64,000 nucleotides of DNA, taken from Antonospora locustae. Its lineage: Eukaryota; Microsporidia. A program made the translations under genes and the position numbers. Below are positions 1-8,735 of this stretch, one piece after another. Location of the stretch: assembly GCA_007674295.1 (NCBI GenBank), contig CM017448.1, positions 1 to 64,000 of the forward strand, written 5' to 3'. The notes below the pieces were generated by a model. It was not told where the DNA came from, searched no databases, and was given only the letters and a program-made list of their open reading frames with translations. Within the stretch, counting starts at the first letter, position 1; every line of letters starts with the position of its first letter.

Positions 1-362
1 GACATTCCATGGGACGCCTGTGTGTCTGCCCAGAGGCATGGCCCTAGGCCGTGCACGAGACACGCCACGAGACATAGCCCTGGAACATTCCATGGGACGC
101 CTGTGTGTCTGCCCAGAGGCATGGCCCTAGGCCGTGCACGAGACACGCCCACGAGACATAGCCCTGGAACATTCCATGGGACGCCTGGTGGTCTGCCCAG
201 AGGCATGGCCCTAGGCCGTGCACGAGACACGCCACGAGACATAGCCCTGGAACATTCCATGGGACGCCTGTGTGTCTGCCCAGAGGCATGGCCCTAGGCC
301 GTGCACGAGACACGCCACGAGACATAGCCCTAGGACATTCCATGGGACGCCTGTGTGTCTGC
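1..362. repeat. 83-bp tandem repeat array (subtelomeric)
   Basis: About 4.3 head-to-tail copies of an 83-bp unit; copies begin with CATTCCATGGGACGCC at 3, 86, 170, 253 and 336. One copy carries an extra C, so the period is 84 there. The unit length is not a multiple of three and open frames on both strands are by-products of the repetition, so I call no protein. The array runs off the left edge of the window, which together with the neighbouring repeats suggests a subtelomere. Confidence 0.9.
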
Positions 363-399
363 CGGTCCAATACCCGGCCTATCAATGTGTCTGCCCAAA

Positions 400-1214
400 T
401 GTCGCTCCCGTCAAGATCTCGCCCACACGGCTGCCCTGATGGCTGCCCGTGGGCCTCGCTGCGAGACTGCCTGCCTCGGTGTCTGACCGTGTCCGCAACT
501 GCCCCGCTGCGCGCAGTGTTGACCTATCGACCCTGCAGTTGGGTCGCGCACGAATACCGGCCTCTGGCATTGGATGGTGGGCATGCCCGGCGGGATGCTA
601 GTTCCGATAACGTGCGCCTCTGGACATGGTCACTGCCCGCTGCGTGCGGCTCACGATGCTTCCATGACCCTGGCACATACCAGGGGCCGCCCGAATGTCG
701 CTCCGTCAAGATCTCGCCCACACGGCTGCCTTGATGGCTGCCCGTGGGCCTCGCCGCGAGACGCCTGTCTCGGTGTCTGACCGTGTCCGCAACTGCCCCG
801 CTGCGCGCAGTGTTGACCTATCGACCCTGCAGTTGGGTCGCGCACGAATACCGGCCTCTGGCATTGGATGGTGGGCATGCCCGGCAGGATGCTAGTTCCG
901 ATAACGTGCGCCTCTGGACGTGGTCACTGCCCGCTGCGTGCGGCTCACGATGCTTCCTCGCTTCCGTCAAGATCTCGCCCACACGGCTGCCTTGATGGCT
1001 GCCCGTGGGCCTCGCTGCGAGACTGCCTGCCTCGGTGTCTGACCGTGTCCGCAACTGCCCCGCTGCGCGCAGTGTTGACCTATCGACCCTGCAGTTGGGT
1101 CGCGCACGAATACCGGCCTCTGGCATTGGATGGTGGGCATGCCCGGAGAGATGCTAGTTCCGATAACGTGCGCCTCTGGACATGGTCACTGCCCGCTGCG
1201 TGCGGCTCACGATG
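400..1214. repeat. Tandem array of three 260-295-bp units
   Basis: Three copies of a long unit start with GTCAAGATCTCGCCCACACG at 410, 705 and 966, giving periods of 295 and 261 bases. The length difference comes from an insert near 660-700. Copies are nearly identical, implying recent duplication or homogenisation. The end of each unit contains TTCCGATAACG, which recalls a conserved eukaryotic SSU rRNA segment, but the surrounding rRNA signatures are absent, so I do not call rRNA. No coding potential is supported. Confidence 0.85.
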
Positions 1215-1215
1215 G

Positions 1216-1930
1216 GGTCTTTTTTTTCTGCGCTTATATATTTTTTTTTCTGATTGACACGTGCCGCTTTTGGCCTCCCCCTTCCCTTTTCAGTCCTCCT
1301 TCCGTTTCCGTCTCCTGTCTTCCTCTCTTCCCTTCTCGTGCGTCTTCTTCTCTTTCCTTCTCTCTCTTTTCGATCTTTGTGCTCTCTCTCCTCTTTTTTC
1401 TTTCCTTCTCTCTCTTTTCGATCTTTGTGCTCTCTCTCCTCTTTTTTCTTTCCTTCTCTCTTTTCGATCTTTGTGCTCTCTCTCCTCCTACCCCCCCTTT
1501 CTCCCCCCTCATTTCTCCCGCCTTTTCCTTCCGATCTCCCAACCCTTTCCTCTACTCTCTATACCCTCTCCCCTTCTCTTCTCCATTCCCCCTCGTCCTC
1601 TTCCCGTTCCCGCCATTCCTGACTCTGTCTCGACGAACATCTGGATCTTGGTCTCTGCTCCTCTTGTAAAACGTGATCTTCGTTTATTCTTCCACTGCCC
1701 CAACTCCTGGCCCTCCAACCCTTCCTTCTCCTTCCCTCCGTCTCTCTCCTTCCTGGCCGTCGCCCGTCCTCTTCTCTGGCCTCTCCCTCGTGACAGGACA
1801 TCGCCTTCTCTCTCTTCTCGTCCCGCCGTCCGGCTCCTTGTGTTGCGCCTCTTCCTTTTTCTTCTCCTCTCCTCCAAAAATCCCCTGCCTCTCCCCTCTC
1901 TCCGTCTTCGTCCCTTAGGCCTCTGTTATA
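1216..1930. repeat. Pyrimidine-rich tract with 48-bp tandem repeat
   Basis: The plus strand is almost all C and T. At 1353-1492 a 48-bp unit, TTTCCTTCTCTCTCTTTTCG and onwards, is repeated three times (1353, 1401, 1449). On the minus strand this reads as Lys/Glu/Arg-rich frames without stops; that is expected from purine-rich DNA, so I call no gene. From about 1805 the sequence begins to resemble the 3' flank of the LRR genes at 6030 and 12335. Confidence 0.75.
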
Positions 1931-3125
1931 CCTAACATTTAGCTTTTGCCACACTTGCCATAACTCATCATCCACCACCCATCAACCCCTGTTATCTCTC
2001 TCCGTCTTCCAGTCCTCGTCTCTTTGATTCTTCCACGACACATCCTGCTCCTCAATGTTCTGACTCTCCATGTGCTCTGCGATCTTTCCTGCTTGTATCT
2101 TACAACAACTCATGTCCACCTTCTCAACCCCTGTTATCTCTCTCCCTCTTCCAGTCCTCGTCTCTTTGATTCTTCCACGACACATCCTGCTCCTCAATGT
2201 TCTGACTCTCCATGTGCTCTGCGATCTTTCCTGCTTGTATCTTACAACAACTCATGTCCACCTTCTCAACCCCTGTTATCTCTCTCCCTCTTCCAGTCCT
2301 CGTCTCTTTGATTCTTCCACGACACATCCTGCTCCTCATAATTCAGACTCCCCATGTGCTCTGTATTTGCTCCTGACTTTACTCCCCTCTTCATTCTCTG
2401 CTCCGTCTTCTGGCTTCCTCTCCTCTATGTCCACCCCCACCGCCATGTCCTTCACCTCCTTCTCCACCTCGCCTCTTCCCTGCCTCTCTCTTCTTTCTTG
2501 CTATGACTCCACCGATCATCGTGTGTCTTTCTCTTCTCGTCCACCGTCAATCCATTCCGTGCTCCTCTGCTTACAGTCTCAGTTGTTGCTCGTCTTTTTG
2601 TAATCCTCCGCCAGCTCTTTTCTGATCTTCTCAATGTCTCCTATTCCTGTCTTTTGGTCTTCCATTCTCTTTCTTTTCTCAGACACTTCTTCATGTTCCA
2701 CAAAAAGTTCTCCCATGGCCTTCTTTCTTTCTGCTCCGTCTCTTTTCCAGACATCTCGACGTCCCCTATTGCCGATCTCTCCCTTCCTCTCTCGTCGTCC
2801 TCCTTTGTCTTTCTTCCCAGCTTGCCATAGCACGCCTCTTTCCACTTCTTTTCTATCTTCAGTTGCTCCATCAGATGCAGAATTTCTCCGTGTCGTCGCA
2901 TCCTCTTTCTCCTGCTTCTTTTCTATCATTATGTTGTATATCTTCTCTTTGATCTCTCTATTCCATTTGATCTTCTTACTCTTCCCATCGTGATTTGCAA
3001 TTTTCTTCTTGTTCTCAGACACATGCAGCATGTCAACTTTCCCTGTGCTCTGCTATGCCATTGCATGCAGATTCGCCTCCATCTCCCTCCATGCATTTGG
3101 ACCACCCTGCCAAGCGTGTCTCCTG
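1805..3125 (-). pseudogene. Decayed copy of the secreted LRR family
   Basis: This is a broken third copy of the gene family seen at 6074-8470 and 12402-14762. Segments recognisable in different minus-strand frames include the LRR phrases CKIQAGKIAEHM and DEDWKT, the central phrase HVSENKKKIANHDGKSKKIK and the N-terminal repeat phrase GDTLGRVVQMHGGR. They occur in the same order as in the intact paralogues but are split by frameshifts and stops. The N-terminal repeat 1 and leader are missing: similarity stops near 3120 where a different repeat begins. The 3' flank near 1805-1860 also matches the intact copies. A 142-bp expansion lies inside it. Confidence 0.75.
1986..2340. repeat. 142-bp tandem duplication inside LRR pseudogene
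   Basis: About 2.5 copies of a 142-bp unit start at 1986, 2128 and 2270 with CCCCTGTTATCTCTCTCC. The unit corresponds to one double LRR (about 48 residues) of the family, so array growth continued or occurred after the gene was formed; the copies are nearly identical. Confidence 0.85.
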
Positions 3126-3420
3126 CAGTACCGACAAGTTGCAAATGCCCTCTGGATGCATCGTATGTTTGTTAGCACTAGGACATTGCATTTCCTGCAT
3201 CAACTGATCTCCTATGCTGTCAGAGAGTGCTGTCAGTTTTTGCAGCTATGATAAAGCTCCTGCAGTACCGACAAGTTGCAAATGCCTTCTGGATGCATCG
3301 TATGTTTGTTAGCACTAGGTCTCTGCATTTCCTGCATCAACTGTCCCTCCTTCCCAATGCGCCGACTGCTCGTTTCCACTAGGTCTCTGCATTTCCTGCA
3401 TCAACTGTCCCTCCTTCCCA
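3120..3420. repeat. 137-bp direct repeat plus shorter derivative
   Basis: An approximately 88-base block starting CTCCTGCAGTACCGACAAG occurs at 3120 and again at 3257 (period 137). Its end, ACTAGGTCTCTGCATTTCC and onwards, is repeated once more near 3378. It sits at the truncated end of the LRR pseudogene. No gene is supported. Confidence 0.8.
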
Positions 3421-5680
3421 ATGGTTCCCCTTTGCCCTCTTTTCTTCCCCTTTTTTGTCCTCATCCATGCTGCGCTCGATTTTATACTGCTTGAAAATCA
3501 CATATCAAAACATCCTTATCGTGCTCTATCTCTACCACTTTCCATCTTCCTTGTCTTCTCCTCTCCTCTCGGTCTCCGCTTTCCAGTCTTGTGGACTGCT
3601 TGTCCAACCCTTTTCCTCTCTCCACCCTTCTCGCAAAATCGTTTCTTTTCCATACTCCGCTCCCCTCGTCCTCTTCCTCCCTTGTCTGACCCTGCTCTGA
3701 CTGCTTGTCTCCTTGTTACTCTTGAATTCTTTGATCTCACACCGAACTGGTCTGGCCTTCTCTATGCTTTTGCTGTGCATCTGTCTACTGGTCCAATGTG
3801 CTGGGTATCATGTCGCCTGGCTTGCTGTGGTTGGCCGTCTCCTTCCCGACCCTACTCTTGTCAAAGACTCTCTTTCTGTCCATAAGCCCCGTTTTCATCT
3901 CCACCGGCAGTGTTGATACGGTGCTCATCGACTGCTTCTAATCAACTCCATTTGCTATCATCTGTTCCCTGCACTCGGTCTCTCTGTGGATGCAGCACCT
4001 CGTGAAATGATCTACAGCACGTGCCAGTGGAGACCGGGTGGCAGTTGGATGTGCTTTATTTGATTTCGTTGGTGCGCCGCTTCTCACGAACGTGTGTCTG
4101 TGCACTGTGTCTTGGTGCTGTCTCTCGGGTTGGTTGATTGCTTTGGTGGATCTGGCTCTGTGGTTATCTGGTGGTGATGTATGCTGGGTGCCAACAATCT
4201 GATGGGTTGGCTGTGGATTGCTGGTGTTGTAGGTGGTGAATGTCTGTAATCATGTGCTGGGGTTTAGTGAGGTTTCGGTGCTTTCGCTTCTGTGGTGCGG
4301 GTTATCACATGCTTCACTTGGTAATGCAGCAATTTGTATCTTGCATTGCTTGCTAATGCAGCAATTTGTCTCTTCTTGCTAATGCAGCAATTTGTCTCTT
4401 CTTGCTAATGCAGCAATTTGTATCTTCTTGGTAATGCACTAATTTGTCTCTTCTTGCTAATGCAGCAATTTGTCTCTTGCATTGCTTGCTAATGCAGCAA
4501 TTTGTCTCTTGCATTGCTTGGTAATGCACTAATTTGTATCTTCTTGGTAATGCACTAATTTGTCTCTTGCATTGCTTGGTAATGCAGCAATTTGTCTCTT
4601 GCACTGTCTGGCTACATGTGTCTCAGGCCACCGCCACAGATGCAGACACTGCAGCGAACGTAGCTCGTCGACTATCTGCATCCGCCACACCATGATGGAA
4701 TGTCTTTGCAGCTGGATTGTGATGAACATCGTGTGTTGCTCACATGTGTATCTGGTGGTCAAGAGATGTGTGCCGATGCACCGAATGATTTGCCATTGAA
4801 TACAGGTGGTTTTCTGGATGTGTACAACGCTCCCCTCGCCACACAGTGGTTTCTGGCACTTGTTGAAGCGTACTCTGCTAGTGCACCTCGGCGTCAATCT
4901 TGTGTGGAATGCGGTATACAGCTGATGGCAGTTGTATGTGAGTAATCATAGGTCCAGAATGGCTGGTTTTATTCCTGCTCTCACCCACTCCACTGGGTGG
5001 TATGCCTGAAGAGACGGCACTGCTTGTATTGGCCGAGGTCTGTGCTGCCCATGTTTTCGTCATGAATCATATCAAACCCCTTCGTTAATGAATATCCACT
5101 TGACTTTTGGTTCTACGTCCTCTTTCAGACTCAATCTCCTGTGCTGATGTCATGAAACAGTAAATGGCTCTGTTTGGTTTTTGTTGTGAACATTTCGCCA
5201 TGCAATGCACTTCGTCTCTCATGTTCTTTGTCACATGCAGTGCCAAGACACTTCCATTGCTATGGCCTCCATCATTTGATGGTCGTACTCAAGAGTCGAT
5301 AACAGCTTCACGAAAGATGTAGCTGCTGCTTTCCACGTCATCATGATGAAAACCTTAGCACCCTTTTCTCTCTTTCCGAGACTCCTCGTCATAGCCGGCG
5401 TTGTAGCTGTTTTCTTGGAGTAGCCTGCTCCCGTGGTACGCCTGTATACACTCTTCACCATGAAGTACAGAGGCCGCTCATGTCTGCGCGAGGTGGTCTT
5501 TCGCCTGCTCAAAAAGCCCTCTCTCGCAACTGGTCCTGATCTCACATATGCTTCCATCTCGTGCCGAAAAACAGCCGCCTTGCCACGCTGTCTTCCTTTC
5601 ATTGCTCTCCGATGTGTGCAGACACTGCCTCGCCCTGCTTCCATCTGTCTTCCTGCTCCTCTGTCCTCGCAACACGAGTG
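3421..5680. other. Gene-poor subtelomeric interval
   Basis: Apart from the short tandem array at 4321-4612, I see no supported gene. The stretch 3421-3900 is pyrimidine-rich on the plus strand like 1216-1930. The remainder is ordinary in composition, with only short frames on both strands that lack recognisable domains, a C-rich start motif or a signal peptide. A minus-strand frame over 5231-5827 is open for 198 codons but begins at TTG and shows no family I know. Confidence 0.5.
4321..4612. repeat. Short tandem array, 26/32-bp units
   Basis: Ten copies of a unit with core TAATGCAGCAATTTGTCTCTT. Two lengths alternate: 26 bases when the core is followed by CTTGC/CTTGG, and about 32 when followed by GCATTGCTTGC. 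Three copies read TAATGCACTAATTTGT. This is a minisatellite without coding evidence. Confidence 0.9.
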
Positions 5681-5681
5681 G

Positions 5682-5862
5682 CTTCTGTGCCTTGCATTGC
5701 ATCTCAGACTCCCGGTCAATTGTCTGGATGACAAACACCAACAGTGCTCCGCTTCTTGCATTGCTGCCTTCTGTGCCTTGCATTGCATCTCAGACTCCCG
5801 GTCAATTGTCTGGATGACAAACACCAACAGTGCTCCGCTTCTTGCATTGCTGCCTTCTGTCC
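5682..5862. repeat. 86-bp tandem duplication
   Basis: A unit starting CTTCTGTGCCTTGCATTGC is present at 5682 and 5768, with a partial third copy at 5854, period 86. It lies just beyond the 3' flank of the LRR gene ending at 6074. Confidence 0.9.
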
Positions 5863-6073
5863 CAACACCCCATGACTGTGTGAGAAAGTGTGTGCATCGC
5901 TGTATTTATTGTGGTGCACTGCTCTCGCTGCCACGAGATCCTGCGCATTCATGCTTCTTGCTCCTGTCTCCCGCTACAGACACTGTGCATCATGCAGACA
6001 CATGTTCGATCCCAACACAGTGTCTTCTCGACCTGCCGTTCGGCTCCTCGTGTTGGTTTTCTCTTTCAACATG

Positions 6074-8470
6074 CTACTCCACTATGCAACATCTGAGCCC
6101 TCCAAGATATCTCGAAAACTCCTCTTGCACATCACAGCCTCTTATGTTCAGCCTTTCAAGCCTTGTCATCTCTCCCACTCTCTTCCAGTCCTCGTCGCTC
6201 AAGTTTGTGTTATACGAGATATCCAGCTCCACGAGAATGTTCTTTAGACTCTGCATGTGCTTTGCGATTACTTTTGTTTGTATGTCACAGCCTCTTATGT
6301 TCAGCTTCTCAAGCCTTGTCATCTCTCCCAGCGTCTTCCAGTCTACTTCACTTAGGTCTCTGTTCCACGAGACATTCAGCTTCACTAGATTCAGACTCTG
6401 CATGCACTCTGCGATCTTTCCTGCTTGTATGTTACAACGAATCATGTACAGCTTCTCAAGCCTTATCATCACTCCTATGGTCTCCCAGTCTTCGTCGCTT
6501 AGGTCTCTGTTCTCAGAGATATCTAGCTCCACAAGAGTGTTCTTCAGACTCTGCATGTGCTGTGCGATCGTTCCTGCTTTTACGTTACAACCACTTATGT
6601 CTAGCCTCTTAAGCCTTGTCATCTCTCCCACTGTTTTCCAGTCTTCGTCGCTTAGTTTTTCGTTCCACATGACATCCAGCTCTACAAGGTTGTTCTTCAG
6701 ACTCTGCATGTGATGTGCGATCGTTCCTGGTTTTACATAACAAAATCTTATGTTCAGCCTCTTAAACCTTGTCATCTCTCCCACTGTCTTCCAGTCTTCG
6801 TCGCTCAGGTTTGTGTTACACGAGACATCCATCTCCACAAGATTGTTCTTCAGACTCTGCATGTGCTTTGTGATCGTTCCTGCTTGTATGTCACAATAAC
6901 TTATGTTCAGCCACTCAAGCCTTGTCATCTCTCCCACTGTCTTCCAGTCTTCGTTGCTTAGGTTTTTGTTCTTCGAAACATCTAGCTCTACTATGTTGTT
7001 CTTCAGGCTCTGCATGTGCTTTGTGATTACTTCTGTTTGTATGTCACAGCCTCTTATGTCCAGCCTTTCAAGCTTTGTCATCTCTCCCACTGTCTTCCAG
7101 TCTTCGTCGCTCAGGTTTCTGTTCGACGAGACATCTAGCACCACAAGATTGCTCTTCAGACCCTGCATGTGCTCTGCAATTGTTCCTGCTTGTATGTTAC
7201 AACGACTTATGTTCAGCGTTTTAAGCTTTGTCATCTTTCCTATTGTCTCCCAGTCTTTGTCAATTAGATAACTATACGAGACATCCAGCTCTACTATGTT
7301 GTTCTTCAGACTCTGCATGTGCTCTGCAATTGCTCTCGGCCTTACTCTCCTGCACTTTATTCTCAGCTCTGTCTTCTTTGCCCTGAATGCGATTCTCTCC
7401 AGCATTCCTCTGTCTTCTGGCTTCCACTCCTCTATATCCATCTCGACTGATATGTCCTTCGTCTCCATCAGCACCCCCACCAGTCGCTGCACTTCTCTCT
7501 GTCTTCTGTACTCCTCGCTCACCTCCACTCTCAGCATCCAGTCTTCTGTCATGTTCTCTCTCTGCTCTTTCTTGATACGACTGCGCCGAAGATCGAGTGT
7601 CTTTCTCTTCTCGTCCACTGTCAAATGCATTCCGTGCTCCTCTGCATACAGTCTCAGAAGGTGTTGTGTGTACAAAAAGGTGTTGTCTGTCTTGTTGGGA
7701 CCTGCCACAAGCTCTTTTTCGATCTCCTCGATGTCTCCTATTGCTGCCTCTCTGTTGTCTTCCATTGTCTTTCTTGCCAGCTTGTCATAGCATGCCCACT
7801 TCCACTCCTCTTCTATCTTCAGATCATTCATCAGATGCAGAATCTTCACCATGTCGTATGCATTCACTTTCTCCTGCTCGTTTCCGATCATTATGTTGCA
7901 TGTCTTCTCAAAGATATTTCTTTCACACACGATCTCGTAAGTCTTCCTTTCCCACCTTGTTCCTGTATTTTTGTACTCAGACACATGCAGAATGTCGACC
8001 TTGCCTGTGCTTTGGTATGCCATTGCATGCAGAATCGCCTCCACCTCCTCGCCATCGACCTTGCTCTGCAGTCTTCCTCCATGCGTTCGGACTGCTCTAC
8101 TAAACGCGTCTCTGTTCCACAGAACCTCCACTTCACGTCTTGTGTTGTGCACGTGTGCACTCTCTGTGTCTGTGCTCAGATCGGCCATTGCTCTCAGAAT
8201 CGTCTCCACCCTTTCGGCACTTACATGGCTCTGCTGTCCTCCAAGCATCTCAACTGCCCTGCCAAACACATCTCTGCCCCACTGAACACACATGTCGACT
8301 CTGTATGTTTTCTCTTTGACCACGTTTCTCTTCTCGTCCATAAACTTGACTGCACGCACGCTAGAGATGTGCACGCTGAGTGCACTCTCGTCTGGACGCA
8401 TGTTGATGTCCTGTGTGCCAAGACAACACAGCACATGCATTCCCATGCACACCATTCTCTGCAGATACAT
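6074..8470 (-). CDS. Secreted leucine-rich-repeat family protein (copy 1)
   Basis: Predicted 798-residue protein of a lineage-specific LRR family. The open frame extends upstream to a GTG at 8698, but the first ATG is at 8470. It is directly preceded by CAGCCC and starts a leader, MYLQRMVCMGMHVLCCLG, that looks like a signal peptide. Residues about 30-270 contain three divergent repeats around WxRDxFxRAV and a helix ending ILxAMA. Residues about 390-790 hold eight double LRRs of about 48 residues, with phrases LDVSxNxNLSDEDWKTVGEM and IQAGTIAxHMQxLKNN. It ends with FSRYLGGLRC. The paralogue at 12402-14762 shares the whole architecture and both flanks. Secretion into or around the host is inference from the leader and subtelomeric position. 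Confidence 0.8.
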   Translation of the reverse strand: MYLQRMVCMGMHVLCCLGTQDINMRPDESALSVHISSVRAVKFMDEKRNVVKEKTYRVDMCVQWGRDVFGRAVEMLGGQQSHVSAERVETILRAMADLSTDTESAHVHNTRREVEVLWNRDAFSRAVRTHGGRLQSKVDGEEVEAILHAMAYQSTGKVDILHVSEYKNTGTRWERKTYEIVCERNIFEKTCNIMIGNEQEKVNAYDMVKILHLMNDLKIEEEWKWACYDKLARKTMEDNREAAIGDIEEIEKELVAGPNKTDNTFLYTQHLLRLYAEEHGMHLTVDEKRKTLDLRRSRIKKEQRENMTEDWMLRVEVSEEYRRQREVQRLVGVLMETKDISVEMDIEEWKPEDRGMLERIAFRAKKTELRIKCRRVRPRAIAEHMQSLKNNIVELDVSYSYLIDKDWETIGKMTKLKTLNISRCNIQAGTIAEHMQGLKSNLVVLDVSSNRNLSDEDWKTVGEMTKLERLDIRGCDIQTEVITKHMQSLKNNIVELDVSKNKNLSNEDWKTVGEMTRLEWLNISYCDIQAGTITKHMQSLKNNLVEMDVSCNTNLSDEDWKTVGEMTRFKRLNIRFCYVKPGTIAHHMQSLKNNLVELDVMWNEKLSDEDWKTVGEMTRLKRLDISGCNVKAGTIAQHMQSLKNTLVELDISENRDLSDEDWETIGVMIRLEKLYMIRCNIQAGKIAECMQSLNLVKLNVSWNRDLSEVDWKTLGEMTRLEKLNIRGCDIQTKVIAKHMQSLKNILVELDISYNTNLSDEDWKRVGEMTRLERLNIRGCDVQEEFSRYLGGLRCCIVE

Positions 8471-8735
8471 GGGCTGTTTTTGGTCGTCTGTAAATGTGGT
8501 GAAAGTGCTGTAGTTGTGTGCATTTACTTCCACATACTCGATGATGCACCTAGATGTCTGTCTCTCTTTGGACGCAGGTTGACAGGGCGTGTGGAGACTC
8601 GCGCTCGAATGTGACGGATGTAGAATGTCCTTTATTTGTTTGTCTCCATGTCGCACGGTGTTCTTGTGCTTCCTTCTTTCTCGTATGCCTACCCTCACTG
8701 CTGGTCTCTGCTCCTGTCCGTCTCTTGACCTCCGC
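8471..8735. other. Spacer shared with the paralogous LRR locus
   Basis: This 265-base spacer separates the LRR copy-1 start from the stop of the LRR-NEL-like gene. Its first 150 bases resemble 14780-14930, upstream of LRR copy 2: both contain ACTCGATGATG followed by ACCTAG. The upstream region was therefore duplicated with the gene and may hold its promoter. No separate gene is seen. Confidence 0.6.

Noticed and set aside
44..385. Open frames through the 83-bp repeat on both strands
   Set aside because: The period is not a multiple of three and all frames are by-products of stop-free repeat sequence.
585..640. SSU rRNA gene suggested by TTCCGATAACG
   Set aside because: Only about a dozen bases match; the universal flanking rRNA segments are missing. 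Kept only as a low-interest finding.
1234..1978. Lys/Glu/Arg-rich frames on the minus strand
   Set aside because: They are the expected reading of a purine-rich strand with a 48-bp repeat; no start motif or domain.
5433..7300. Plus-strand frames up to 426 codons across the LRR copy-1 gene
   Set aside because: They are shadows of the LRR-coding minus strand; the repeat period keeps alternative frames open.
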